NCBI RefSeq assembly: GCF_027744825.2
Contig: NC_071349.1
Span: 3,286,001-3,350,000, forward strand
Direction of reading: 5' to 3'
Origin: Synchiropus splendidus
Taxonomy: Eukaryota; Chordata; Actinopteri; Syngnathiformes; Callionymidae
Length of the DNA stretch: 64,000 bases
Below are positions 1-13,840 of this stretch, piece by piece. The number at the start of each line of letters is the position of its first letter. Within the stretch, counting starts at the first letter, position 1. Both the position numbers and the translations under genes were made by a program. Under the pieces are notes generated by a model that did not search any database, was not told the origin of the DNA, and saw only the letters and a program-made list of their open reading frames with translations.

Positions 1-3000
1 CCCTTTCTGCAATAGTGGGAGGTTAAAATTTCATATTCTGAAGTTTCCTGCAAAGTTATGGCACAATGCGTAAAACGCGTTTTCAGCCTGAGATAAGGTC
101 GATTCCGGAACGCCAAACATGAAAATGTTGTTAACTTTGGAAAAACACATCAGACAGCTTAGATTTGATGTGCAACAACAAGACAGACCCTTTCTGCAAT
201 AGTGGAAGTTTAAAATTTCATGTTCTGAAGCTTCCTTGCAAAGTTATGGCACAATGCGGAAAACACGTTTTCAGCCTGAGATAAAGTCGATTCCGGAACG
301 CCAAACATAAAAATGTTGATAACTTTGGAAAAACACTTCAGACAGCTTAGAATTCACGTGAAACTACTAGAAAGACCCTTTCTGCTATAGAGGGAGGTGA
401 AAATTTCATGTTCTGAAGCATTATGCAAAGTTGTGGCACAATGCGTAAAACGCGTTTTCAGCCTGAGATAAGGTCGATTCCGGAACGCCAAACATAAAAG
501 TTTTGATAACTTTGGAAAAACACTTCAGACAGCTTACATTTGATTTGCAACTACTAGAAAGACCCTTTCTGCCATTGTGGGAGGTGAAAATTTCATGTTC
601 TGAAGCTTCACGGCAAAGTTATGGAACAATGCGTAAAACACGTTTTCAGGCTGAGATAAGATGGGTTTCGGAACGCCAAGCATAAAAATGTTGATAAGTT
701 TGGAAAAACACTTCAGACAGCTTAGCTTTAATGTGCAACTACTAGAAAGACCGTTTCTGCTATTGTGGGAGGTGAAAATTTGATGTTCTGAATCTTCCCA
801 GCAAAGTTATGGCACCATGCGTAAAACACGTTTTCAGCCTGAGATAAGGTCGATTCCGGAACGCCAAACATTAAAATGTGGATAACTTTGGAAAAACACT
901 TCAGACAGCTTAGATTTGATGTACAACTACTAGAAAGACCTTTTCTGCTATAGCGCAAGTTTAAAATTTCATGTTCGGAAGCTTCCTTGCAAAGTTATGG
1001 CACAATGCAGAAAACGCGTTTTCAGCCTGAGATAAGGTCGATTCCGGTACACCAAACATAAAAATATTGATAACTTTGGAAAAACACTTCAGACAGCTTA
1101 GCTTTGATGTGCAACTACTAGAAAGTCCCTTTCTGCTATAGTGGGAGTTGAAAATTCGATGTTCTGAAGCTTCCCTGCAAATTTATGGAACAATGCGTTA
1201 AACGCGTTTTCAGCCTGGGATAAGGTTGATTCAGGAACGCCAAACATAAAAAAGTTGATAACTTTTGAAATACACTTCAGACAGCTTAGATTTGATGTGC
1301 AAGTACTAGAAAGACCCTTTCTGCTATAGTGGGAGGTGAAAATTTCATGTTCTGAAGCTTCCCTGCAAAGTTATGGCACAATGCAGAAAACGCGTTTTCA
1401 GCCTGAGATAAGGTGGGTTCCAGAACGCCAAACATAAAAATGTTGATAACTTTGGAAAAACATTTAAGACAGCTTAGATTTGATGTGCAACTATTAGAAA
1501 GACCCTTTCTGCCATTGTGGGAGGTGAAAATTTGATGTTCTGAAGCTTCCCTGCAAAGTTATGGCACCATGCGTAAAAGGCGTTTTCAGGCTGAGATAAG
1601 GTCGATTCTGGAACGCCAAACATAAAAGTGTTGATAACTTCGAAAAGACACTTAAGACAGCTTAGATTCGATGAGCAACTACTAGAAAGACCCTTTCTAC
1701 TATAGCGGCAGGTAGAAATTTCATGTTCTGAGGCTTCCCTGCAAAGTTATGGCACAATGCAAAAAACACGTTTTCAGACTGAGATAAGGTGGGGTCCAGA
1801 ACGCCAAACATAAAAATGTTGATAACTTTGGAAAAACATTTCAGACAGCTCAGATTTGATCTGCAACTACTAGAAAGACCCTTTCTGCTATAGTGGGAGT
1901 TGAAAATTCGATGTTCTGAAGCTTCCCTGCAAAGTTATGGCACAATGCGTAAAACGCATTTTCAGCCTGAGATAAGGTCGATTCCAGAACGCCAAATATG
2001 AAAATGTTGATAATTTTGGAAAACCACTTCAGACAGCTTAGATTTGATGTGCAACTACTAGAAAGACCCTTTCTGCCATTGTGGGAGGTGAAAATTTCAT
2101 GTTCTGAAGCTTCCCTGCAAAGTTATGGAACAATGCGTTAAGCACGTTTTCAGCCTGAGATAAGGTCGATTCAGGAACGCCAAACATAAAAAATATGAAA
2201 ACTTTGGAAAAACATTTCAGACAGCTTAGATTTCATGTGAAACTGCTAGAAAGACCCTTTCTGCTGTAGTGGGAGGTGAAAATTTCATGTTCTGAAGCTT
2301 CCCTGCAAAGTTATGCCACAATGCAGGAAACGCGTTTTCAGCCTGAGATGAGGTTGATTCCGGAACGCCAAACATAAAAATGTTGATAACATTTGAAAAA
2401 CACTTCAGACAGCTTAGATTTGATGTGCAACTACGAGAAAGACCCTTTCTGCTATAGTGGGATATGAAAATTTCATGTTCTGAAGCTTCCCTGCAAAGTT
2501 ATGGCACAATGCAGAAAACGGGTGTTCAGCCTGAGATAAGGTGGGTTCCGGAACGCCAAACATAAAAGTGTTAATAACTTTGGAAAAACACTTCAGACAG
2601 CTTAGATTTGATATGCAACTACTATAAAGACCTTTTCTGCTATTGTGGAACTTTAAAATGTCATTTTCTGATGCATCCCTGCAAAGTTATGGCACAATGC
2701 AGAAAACGGATGTTCAGTCTGAGATAAGGTTGATTCCGGAACGTAAAACATAAAAATGTTGATGACTTTGGAAAGCCACTTCAGACAGCTTAGATTTGAT
2801 GTGCAACTACTAGAAAGACCCTTTCTGCTATAGTGGGAGGTGAAAATTTCATGTTCTAAAGCTTTATGCAAAGTTATGGCACAATGCGTAAAACGCGTTT
2901 TCAGCCTGAGATAAGGTGGGTTCCCGAAGGCCAAACAAAAAAATGTTGATAACTTTCGAAAAACACTTCAGACAGCTTAGATTTGAAGTGCAACTACTAG

Positions 3001-4104
3001 AAAGACCCTTTCTGCTATAGTGGTAGGTGAAAATTTCATGTTCTGAAGCTTTATGCAAAGTTATGGCACAATGCGTAAAACGCGTTTTCAGCCTGAGATA
3101 AGGTGGGTTTCGGAACGCCAAACATAAAAGTGTTGATAACTTTCGAAAAACACTTCAGAGAGCTTAGATTTAATGTGCAACTACTAGAAAGACCCTTTCT
3201 GCTATAGTGGGATGTTAAAATTTCATGCTCTGAAGCTTCCCTGCAATGTTATAGCACAATGCAGAAAAGGCGTTTTCAGCCTGAGATGAGGTTGATTTCA
3301 GAACGCCAAACATAAAAATGTTGAGAACTTTGGAAGAACACTTCAGACAGCTAAGATCTGATGTGCAACTACTAGAAAGACACTTTATGCTGTAGTGGGA
3401 GGCGAAAATTTCATGTTCTGAAGCTTCCCTGCAAAGTTATGGCACAATGCAGAAAACGCGTTTTCAGCCTCACATAAGGTCAATTCCGGAACGCCAAACA
3501 TAAAAATGTTGATAACTTCGGAAAAACACTTCAGACAGCTTAGATTTGATGTGTAAGTACTAGAAAGACCCTTTCAGCTATAGTGGGAGGAGAACATTTC
3601 ATGTTCTGAGGCTTCCCTGCAAAGTTATGGCACAATGCAGAAAACGCGTTTTCAGCATGAGACAAGGTCAATTCCGGAACGCCAAACATAAAAATATGAT
3701 AACTTTGAAAAAACACTTCAGACAGCTTAGATTTGATGTGCAACTATTAGAAAAACCCTTTCTGCTGTAGTGGGAGCTGAAAATTTCATGTTCTGAAGCT
3801 TCCCTGCAAAGTTATGGCACATTGCAGAAAACGCGTTTTCAGCCTGAGATAAGGTCGATTCAGGAACGCCAAACATAAAAATGTTGATAACTTTCGACAA
3901 ACACTTCAGACAGCTTAGATTTGTTTTGCAACTACTAGAAAGACCCTATTTTGCTATAGTGGGAGGTGAAAATTTCATATTCTGCTTTTTTCCTGCAAAG
4001 TTATGGCACAATGCAGAGTACGCCTTTTTCAGCCTGAGATAAGGTTGATTCCGGAATGCCAAACATAAGACTGTTCATAACTTTGGAAAAACACTTCAAA
4101 CAGC

Positions 4105-4595
4105 TTAGATTTGATGTGCAACTATTAGAAAAACCCTTTCTGCTGTAGTGGGAGCTGAAAATTTCATGTTCTGAAGCTTCCCTGCAAAGTTATGGCACAA
4201 TGCAAAAAAGGCGTTTTCAATAAGGTGCGATCCGGAACGCCAAACATAAAAATGTTGATAACTTTCGAAAAACACTTCAGACAGCTTAGATTTGTTGTGC
4301 AACTACTAGAAAGACCCTTTCTGCTATAGTGAGAGGTGAAAATTTCATATTCTGCATCTTTCCTGCAAAGTGATGACACAATGCAGAAAACGCGTTTTCA
4401 GCCTGAGATAAGGTTGATTCCGGAACGCCAAACATAAGAATGTTGATTAATTTGGAAAAACACTTCAGACAGGTTAGATTTGATGTGCAACTACTAGAAG
4501 GACCCTTTCTGCTATAGTGGCAGGTTAAAATTTCATGTTCTGAAGCTTCCCTGCAAAGTTATATCACAATGCAGAAAACGCGTTTTCAGCCAGAG
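4105..4595 (+). repeat. Paralogous satellite patch, copy 1 (24 monomers from copy 2)
   Basis: This patch shares unusual variants with 8611-9100, 4506 bp downstream (24 monomers). Shared marks include a 7-bp deletion that joins GTTTTCA directly to ATAAGG (loss of GCCTGAG, junction 4219/4220), the following GATCCGGAACGCC, GATTTGTTGTGC, the CATAAGAATG variant, and GACAGGTTAG with CTAGAAGGACC. The stretch between the two patches does not match in the same register, so this looks like a local conversion or the remnant of an older higher-order unit. Confidence 0.75.
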
Positions 4596-6919
4596 ATAAG
4601 GTCGATTCTGGAATGCCAAACATAAAAAATGTTGATAACTTTGGAAAAACACTTCAGACAGATTAGATTTGATGTGCAACTACGAGAAAGACCCTTTCTG
4701 CTATAGTGGGAGGTGAAAATTTCATGTTCTGAAGCTTTATGCAAAGTTATGGCACAATGAGTAAAACGCATTTTCAGCCAGAGATAAGGTCGATTCTGGA
4801 ATGCCAAACATAAAAAATGTTGATAACTTTGGAAAAACACATCAGACAGCTTAGATTTGATGTGCAATTACTAGAAAGACCTTTTCTGCTATAGTGGGAT
4901 TTGAAAATGTCATGTTCTGAAGCTTCCCTGCAAAGTTATGGCACAATGCAAAAAAGGCGTTTTCAGCCTGATATAAGGTCGATTCCGGAACGCCAAACAT
5001 AAAAATGTTGATAACTTCGGAAAAACACATCTGTCAGCTTAGATTTGGCGTGCAACTACGAGAAAGACCCTTTCTGCCATTGTGGGAGGTGAAAATTTCA
5101 TGTTCTGAAGCTTCACGGCAAAGTTATGGCACAATGCGTAAAACGCGTTTTCAGCCTGTGATAAGGTCGATTCCGGAACGTCAAACATAAAAAAGTTGAT
5201 AACTTTTGAAATACACTTCAGACCGCTTACATTTGATGTGCAACTACTGGAAAGACCCTTTCTGCTATAGTGGGAGGTGAAAATTTCATGTTCTGAAGCT
5301 TCCCTGCAAAGGTATCGCACAATGCAGAAAACGCGTTTTCAGCCTGAGATAAGATGGGTTCCGGAACGCCAAACATAAAAATGTTGATAAGTTTGGAAAA
5401 ACACTTCAGAACTCTTAGCTTTAATGTGCAACTACTAGAAAGACCCTTTCTGCTATAGTGGGATGTGGAAATTTCATGTTCTGAAGCTTCGCTGCAAAGC
5501 TATGGCACAATGCAGAAAACACGTTTTCAGCCTGAGATAAGTTCGATTCCGGAACACCAAACATAAAAATGTAGATAACTTTGGAAAAACACTTCAGACA
5601 GCTTAGATTTGATGTGCAACTACTAGAAAGACCGTTTCTGCTATTGCGGGAGGTGAAAATTTGATGTTCTGAAGCTTCCCAGCAAAGTTATGGCACCATT
5701 CGTAAAACGCGTTTACAGCCTGAGATAAGGTCGATTCCGGAATGCCAAACATAAAACTGTTGATAACTTTGGAAAAACATTTCAGACAGCTTAGTTTTGA
5801 TCTGCAACTACTAGAAAGACCCTTTCTGCTATCGTGGGAGGTGAAAATTTCATGTTCTGAAGCTTTATGCAAAGTTATGGCACAATGCGTAAAACGCGTT
5901 TTCAGCCTGAGATAAGGTCGATTCCGGAACGCCAAACATTAAAATGTGGATAACTTTGGAAAAACACTTCAGAGAGCTTAGATTTGATGTACACCTACTA
6001 GAAAGACCTTTTCTGCTATAGCGCAATTATAAAATTTCATGTTCTGAAGCTTCCTTGCAAAGTTATGGCACAATGCAGAAAACGCGTTTTCAGCCTGAGA
6101 TAAGGTTGATTCCGGAACTCCAAACATAAAAATGTTGATAACTTTGGAAAAACACTTCAGACAGATTAGAATTTTTTTGTGCAACTACTAGAAAGACCTT
6201 TTCTGCTATAGTGGAAGTTTAAAATGTCATGTTCTGATGCATCCCTGCAAAGTTATGGCACAATGAAGAAAACGGGAGTTCAGCCTGAGATAAGGTTGAT
6301 TCCGGAACTCCAAACATAAAAATGTTGATAACTTTGGAAAGCCACTTCAGACAGCTTGGATTTGATGTGCAACTACTAGAACGACCCTTTCTACTACAGC
6401 GGCAGGTGAAAATTTCATGTTCTGTGGCATCCCTGCAAAGTTATGGCACAATGCAAAAAACACGTTTTCAGACTGAGATAAGGTGGGTTCCAGAACGCCA
6501 AACATAAAAATGTTGATAACTTTGGAAAAACATTTCAGACAGCTTAGATTCGATGTGCAACTACTAGAAAGACCCTCTCTATTATAGCGGGAGGTGAAAA
6601 TTTCATGTTCTGAAACTTCCCTGCAAAGATAGGGCACAATGCAGAAAACACATTTTCAGACTGGGATAAGGTGGGTTCCAGAACGCCAAACATAAAAATG
6701 TTGATAACTTTGGAAAAAACATTTCAGACAGCTTAGATTTGATCTGCAACTACTTGAAAGACCCTTTCTGCCATAGTGGGAGGTGAACATTTCATGTTCT
6801 GAAGCTTTATGCAAAGTTATGGCACAATGCGTAAAACGCGATTTCAGCCTGAGATAAGGTCAATTCCGGAACGCCAAACATAAACATGTTCATAATTCTG
6901 GAAAAACACTTCAGACAGC

Positions 6920-8042
6920 TTAGATTTGATGTGCAACTACTAGAAAGACCATTTCTGCCATTGTGGGAGGTGAAAATTCGATGTTCTGAAGCTTTCCTGC
7001 AAAGTTATGGCACAATGCGTAAAACGCGTTTTCAGCCTGAGATAAGGTTGATTCCGGAACACCAAACATAAAAGTGTTGATAACTTTGGAAAAACAATTC
7101 AAACAGCTTCGATTTGATGTGCAACTACTAGAAAGACCCTTTCTGCTATAGTGGGATGTAGAAATTTCATGTTCTGAAGCTTCCCTGCAAAGTTATGGCA
7201 CAATGCAGAAAACGCGTTTTCAGCCTGAGATAAGATGGGTTCCAGAACGCCAAACATAAAAATGTTGATAACTTTGGAAAAACAATTCAAACAGCTTCGA
7301 TTTGATGTGCAACTACTAGAAAGACCATTTCTGCTGTAGTGGGAGGTGAAAATTTCATGTTCTGAAGCTTCCCTGCAAAGTTATGGCACAATGCAGAAAA
7401 CGAGTTTTCAGCATCACATAAGGTCGATTCCGGAATGCCAAACATAAACATATTGATAACTTTGGAAAAACTCTTTAGACAGCTTAGATTTGATGTGCAA
7501 CTACTAGAAAGACCCTTTCTGATATAGGGGGTGGTGAATATTCGATGATATGAAGCTTCCCACCAAAGTTATGGCACAATGCAGGAAAAGGGTTTTCAGA
7601 TTGAGATAAGGTCGATTCCGGAACGCCAAACATAAAAATATTGATAACTTGGGAAAAACTCTTTAGACAGCTTAGATTTGATGTGCAACTACTAGAAAGA
7701 CCCTTTCTGCTATAGTGGGAGTTGAAAATTTCATGTTCTGAAGCTTTCCTGCAAAGTTATGGCACAGTGCGTAAAACGCGTTTTCAACCTGAGATGAGGT
7801 TGATTCCGGAACACCAAACATAAAAGTGTTGATAACTTTGGAAAAACAATTCAAACAGCTTCGATTTGATGTGCAACTACTAGAACGACCCTTTCTGCTA
7901 TATTGGGATGTAGAAATTTCATGTTCTGAAGCTTCCCTGCAAATTTATGGCACAATGCAGAAAACGCGTTTTCAGCCTGAGATAAGGTGGGTTCCAGAAC
8001 GCCAAACATAAAAATGTTGATAACTTTGGAAAAACAATTCAA
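6920..8042 (+). repeat. Short higher-order repeat, 4 monomers (752 bp), partial second copy
   Basis: Monomers at 6920-7290 reappear at 7672-8042 with a 752-bp step, exactly four monomers. The shared marks are GAACACCAAACATAAAAGTG and AAAAACAATTCAAACAGC followed by TTCGATTTG. The AATTCAAACAG variant occurs at about 7090, 7282, 7842 and 8034. This is the only regular higher-order spacing I can see in the first 10 kb. Confidence 0.7.
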
Positions 8043-8610
8043 ACAGTTTCGATTTGATGTGCAACTACTAGAAAGACCCTTTCTGCTATCGTGGGTCGTG
8101 AAAATTTCATGTTCTGAAGCTTCCCTGCAAAGTTATGTCACAATGCAGAAAACGCGTTTTCAGCTTCACATAAGGTCAATTCCGGAACGCCAAACATAAA
8201 AATGTTAATAACTTCGGAAAAACACTTCAGACAGCTTAGATTTGATGTGCAAGTACTAGAAAGACCATTTCTGCTATAGTGGGAGGTGAAAATTTCATGT
8301 TCTGAAGCTTTCCTGCAAAGTTATGGCACAATGCGTAAAACGCGTTTTTAGCCTGAGAAAAGGTTGATTCCGGAACGCCAAACATAAAAATGTTGATAAC
8401 TTTGGAAAAACACTTCAAACAGCTTAGATTTGATGTGCAACTACTAGAAAGACCCTTTCTGCTATAGTGGGATGTGGAAATTTCATGTTCTGAAGCTTCC
8501 CTGCAAAGTTATGGCACAATGCAGAAAACGCGTTTTGAGCTTGAGATAAGGTGGGTTCCGGAACGCCAAACAAAAAAATATGATAACTTTGGAGAAACAC
8601 TTCAGACAGC

Positions 8611-9100
8611 TTAGATTTGATGTGCAACTACTAGAAAGACCCTTTCTGGTATAGTGGGAGGTGAAAATTTCATGATCTGAAGTTTCCCTGCAAAGTTATG
8701 GCACAATGCAGAAAAGGCGTTTTCAATAAGGTACGATCCGGAACGCCAAACATAAAAATGTTGATAACATTCGAAAAACACTTCAGACAGCTTAGATTTG
8801 TTGTGCAACTACTAGAAAGACCCTTTCTGCTATAGTGGGAGGTGAAAATTTCATGTCTGAAGCTTCCCAGCAAAGTTATGGCACAATGCCGAAAACGCGT
8901 TTTCAGCCTGAGATAAGGTTGATTCCGGAACGCCAAACATAAGAATGTTGATAACTTTGGAAAAACACTTCAGACAGGTTAGATTTGATGTGCAACTACT
9001 AGAAGGACCCTTTCTGCTATAGTGGCAGTTTAAAATTTCATGTTCTGAAGCTTCCCTGCAAAGTTATATCACAATGCAGAAAACGAGTTTTCAGCCTGAG
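8611..9100 (+). repeat. Paralogous satellite patch, copy 2
   Basis: Counterpart of 4105-4595, with the same 7-bp deletion (junction 8724/8725) and the same chain of downstream variants. A third deletion-bearing monomer lies at 9280/9281, three monomers later. It is followed by GTGGGTTCCGG rather than GATCCGG, so it is either a recombinant or an altered copy. Confidence 0.75.
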
Positions 9101-10454
9101 ATAAGGTGGGTTCCGGAACGCCAAACAAAAAAATATGATAACTTAGGGAAAACACTTCAGACAGCTTCGATTTGATGTGCAACTACTAGAAAGACCCTTT
9201 CTGCTATAGTGGGAGGTGAAAAATTCATGTTCTGAAGCTTCCCTGCAAAGTTATGGCACAATGCAGAAAAGGCGTTTTCAATAAGGTGGGTTCCGGAACG
9301 CCAAACATAAAAATGTTGATAGCTTTGGAAAAACACTTCAAACAGCTTAGATTTGATGTGCAACTACGAGAAAGACCCTTTCTGCTATAGTGGGAGGTGA
9401 AAATTTCATGTTCTGAAGCTTCTCTGCAAAGGTATGGCACACTGCAGAAAATGCGTTTTCAGCCTGAGATAAGGTGGGTTTCGGAACGCCAAGCATAAAA
9501 ATGTTGATAACTTTGGAAAAACACTTCAGACAGCTTAGATTTGATGTGCAACTACTAGAAAGACCCTTTCTGCTATAGTGGGAGGTGAAAATTTCATGTT
9601 CTGAAGCTTCCCTGCAAAGTTATGGCACAATGCAGAAAGCGTGTATTCAGCCTGAGATAAGGTCGATTCCGGAACGCCAAACATAAAAATGTTGATAACT
9701 TTGGAAAAACACGTCCAACAGCTTAGATTTGATGTGCAACTACTAGAAAGTCCCTTTCTGCTATAGTGGGATGTGAAAATGTCATGGTCTGAAGCTTCCC
9801 TGCAAAGTTATGGCACAATGCAGAAAACGCGTTTTCAGCCTGAGATAAGGTGGGTTTCGGAACGCCAACCATAATAATGTTGATAACTTTGGAAAAACAC
9901 TTCAGAGAGCTAAGATTTGATGTGCAACTACTAGAAAGACCATTTCTGCTATAGTGGGAGGTGTAAATTTCATGTTCTGAAACTTCCCTGCAAAGTTATG
10001 GCACAATGCAGAAAATACGTTTTCAGCATGAGACAAGGTCAATTCTGGAACGCCAAACATAGAAATATGATAACTTTGGAAAAACACTTCAGACAGCTTA
10101 GATTTGATGTGCAACTACGAGAAAGACCCTTTCTGCTACAGTGGGAGGTGAAAATTTCATGTTCTGAAGCTTCGCTGCAAAGTTATGGAACAATGCAGAA
10201 AACGCGTTTTCAGCATGACAAAAGGTGGGTTCCGGAACGCCAAACATAAAAATGTTGATAACTTTGGAAAAACACTTCAGACAGCTTAGATTTGATGTGC
10301 AACTACTAGAAAGACCCTTTCTGCTATTGTGGGAGGTTAAAATTTCATGTTCTTAAGCTTCCCTGCAAAGTTGTGGCACAATGCAGAAAACGCATTTTCA
10401 GCCTGACAAAAGGTGGGTTCCGGAACGCCAAACATAAAAATGTTGATAACTTTG

Positions 10455-13400
10455 GAAAAACACTTCAGACAGGTTAGATTTGATGAGCAACTACTAGAGA
10501 GACCCTTTATGCTTATAGTCGGAGGAGAAAATTTCATGTTCTGAAGCTTCCCTGCAAAGTTATGGCACAATGCAGAAAACGCGTTTTTAGCCTGACAAAA
10601 GGTAGATTCCGGAACATCAAACATAAAAATGTTGGCAACTTTGGAAAAACACTTCAGACAGCTTAGATTTGATGTGTAACTACTAGAAAGACCATTTCTG
10701 CTATAGTGGCAGGTTAAAATTTCATGTTCTGAAGCTTCCCTGCAAATTTATGGCACAATGCAGAAAACGCATTTTCATCCTGACATAAGGTGGGTTCCGA
10801 AACGCCAAACATAAAAATGTTGATAACTTTGGAAAGACACTTCAGACAGCTTAGAGTTGATGTGCAAATACTAGTAAGACCCTTTCTGCTATAGTTGGTA
10901 GTGAAAATTCCATGTTCTGAAGCTTCCCTGCAAATTTACGGAAAAGGCGTAAAACGCGTTTTCAGCCTGAGATAAGGTCGATTCCGGAACGCCAAACATA
11001 AAAATGTTGATAACTTTGGAAAAACAAATCAGACAGCTTAGATTTGATGTGCAACTACTGGAAAGACACTTTCTGCTATAGTGGGAGGTGAAAATGTCAT
11101 GTTCTGAAGCTGCCCTGCAAAGTTATGGCACACAACAGAAAACGCGTTTTCAGCCTGAGATAAGGTGGGTTCCGGAACGCCAATCATAAAAATGTTGATA
11201 TCTTTGGAAAAACACTTCAGACAGCTTAGATTTGATGTGCAACTACTCGAAAGACCCTGTCTGTTATAGTGGGAGTTGAAAATTTCATGTTCTGAAGCTT
11301 CTCTGCAAAGTTAAGGAACAATGCAGAAAACGCGTTTTCAGCCTGAGATAAGGTGAGTTCCGAAACGCCAAACATAAAAATGTTGATAACTTTGGAAAAA
11401 CACTTCAGACAGCTTAGATTTGATGTGCAACTACTAGAAAGACCCTTTCTGCTATAGTGGGAGGTGAACATTTCATGTTCTGAAGCTTCCCTGAGAAGTT
11501 ATGGCACAATGCACAAAACGCGTTTTCAGCCTGAGACAAGGTGAGTTCCGGAACGCCAAACATAAAAATATTCATAACTTTGGAAAAACACTTCAGACAG
11601 CTTAGATTTGATGTGCAACTACGAGAAAGACCCTTTCTGCTATAGTGGGATGTAAAAATTTCATGTTCTGAAGCTTCCCTGCAAAGTTATGGCAAAATAT
11701 GTAAAACGCGTTTTCAGGCTGAGATAAGGTGGGTTCCAGAACGCCAAACATAAAAATGTTGATAACTTTGGAAAAACACTTCAGACAGCTTAGATGTGAT
11801 GTGCAACTCCTCGAAAGACCCTATCTGCTATAGTGGGAGGCGAACATTTCATGTTCTGATGCATCCCTGCAAAGTTATGCAACAATGCAGGAAACGCGTT
11901 TTCAGCCTGAGATTAGGTGGGTTCCAGAACGCCAAACATAAAAATGTTGATAACTTTGGAAAAACACTTCAGACAGCTTAGATTTGATGTGCAACTACTA
12001 GAAAGACCCTTTCTGCCATAGTGGGATGTTAAAATTTCATGTTCTGAAGCTTCCCTGCAAAGTTATGGCAAAATATGTAAAACGCGTTTTCAGGGTGAGA
12101 TAAGGTGGGTTCCGGAACGCCAAACATAAAAATGTTGATAACTTCAGAAAAACACTTCAGACAGCTTACATTTGATGTGCAACTACTAGAAAGACCCTAT
12201 CTGCTACAGTGGGAGGCGAACATTTCATGTTCTGAAGCTTCCCTGAAAAGTTATGGCACAATGCAGAAAACGCGTTTTCAGCCTGAGATTAGGTGGGTTC
12301 CAGTACGCCAAACATAAAAATATTGATAACTTTGGAAAAACACTTCAGACATCTTAGATTTGATGTGCAACTACTAGAAAGACCCTTTCTGCTATAGTGG
12401 GATGTAAAAATGTCATGTTCTGAAGCTTCCCTCCAAAGTTATGGCAAAATATGTAAAACGCGTTTTCAGGCTGAGATAAGGTGGGTTCCGGAACGCCAAA
12501 CATAAAAATGTTGATAACTTCAGAAAAACACTTCAAGACAGCTTAGATTTGATGTGCAACTGCTAGAATGACCTTTTCTGCTATAGTGGGAGGTTAAAAC
12601 TTCATGTTCTCAAGCTTCCCTGCAAAGTTATGGCACAATGCAGAAAACGCATTTTCAGCTGGAGATAAGGTCGATTCCGAAACGCCAAACATAAAAATGT
12701 TGATAACTTTGGAAAAACACTTCAAACAGCTTACATTGGATGTGCAACTACTAGAAAGACCCTTTCTGCTATAGTGGGAGGTGAAAATTTCATGTTCTGG
12801 AGCTTACCTACAAAGTTTTGGCACAATGCAGGAAACGCGTTTTCATCATTAGATAAGGTCGATTCCGAAACGCCAAACATCAAAATGTTGATAACTTTGG
12901 AAAAAAAACTTCAGACAGCTTAGATTTGATGTGCAACTACTAGAAAGACCCTTTTTGCTATAGTGGGAGGTGAAAATTTCATGTTCTGATGCTTCCCTGC
13001 AAAGTTAAGGCACAATGCAGAAAACGGGTTTTCAGCCTGAGATAAGGTCGATTCCTGAACGGCAAACATAAAAATGTTGATAAATTTCGAAAATCATTTC
13101 AGACAGCTTAGATTTGATGTGCAAGTAGGAGAAAAACCCTTTCTGCTTTAGTGGGAATTGAAAATTTCATGTTCTGAAGCATTCCTGCAAAGTTATGGCG
13201 CAATGCGTAAAACGCGTTTTCAGACTGAGATAAGGTTGATTCAGGAACGCCAAACATAAAAATGTTGATAACTTTGGAAAAACACTTCAGACAGCTAAGA
13301 TTTGATGTGCAACTACTAGAAAGACCCTATCTGCTATCGTGGGAGGCGAACATTTCATGTTCTGAAGCTTCCCTGAAAAGTTATGGCACAATGCAGAAAA

Positions 13401-13840
13401 CGCGTTTTCAGCCTGAGATAAGGTCGATTCCGGAACGCCAAACATAAAAATATTGATAACTTTGGAAAAACACTTCAGACAGCTTAGATTTGATGTGCAA
13501 CTACTAGAAAGACCGTATCTGCTATAGTGGGAGGCGAACATTTCATGTTCTGATGCATCCCTGCAAAGTTATGCAACAATGCAGGAAACGCGTTTTCAGC
13601 CTGAGATTAGGTGGGTTCCAGAACGCCAAACATAAAAATGTTGATAACTTTGGAAAAACACTTCAGACAGCTTAGATTTGATGTGCAACTACTAGAAAGA
13701 CCCTTTCTGCCATAGTGGGATGTTAAAATTTCATGTTCTGAAGCTTCCCTGCAAAGTTATGGCAAAATATGTAAAACGCGTTTTCAGGGTGAGATAAGGT
13801 GGGTTCCGGAACGCCAAACATAAAAATGTTGATAACTACA
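10455..13840 (+). repeat. 18-monomer higher-order unit A, copy 1 (3386 bp)
   Basis: This unit is followed immediately by a second copy at +3386 bp. The left edge was placed where the two copies become identical: upstream, copy 1 has AACTTTGGAAAAAC and copy 2 has AACTACAGAAAAAC. Diagnostic monomers inside include TTATGCTTATAGTCGGAGGA, a CAAATTTACGGAAAAGGCG variant, the TCCTCGAAAGACCCTATCTG type, and AATATGTAAAACGCG. Only scattered single-base differences from copy 2 were noticed (for example GAGACAAGG versus GAGATAAGG near 11535, and ATTCATAAC versus ATTGATAAC near 11572). The near identity suggests a recent duplication. Confidence 0.85.

Larger units (their letters stand above)
1..10204 (+). 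repeat. Diverged monomeric satellite, no long higher-order unit
   Basis: About 54 monomers whose neighbours differ at many positions. Variant classes are mixed: GCGTAAAACGCG versus GCAGAAAACGCG before the MluI-type palindrome, and GGTCGATT, GGTTGATT or GGTGGGTT before TTCCGGAA. I see only short-range or patchy structure: near-identical adjacent monomers around 4591 and 4779, a two-monomer repeat around 3744 and 4119, a four-monomer repeat at 6.9-8.0 kb, and a patch at 4.1-4.6 kb repeated at 8.6-9.1 kb. This pattern fits an older or less homogenised part of the array. No gene is seen. Confidence 0.8.
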
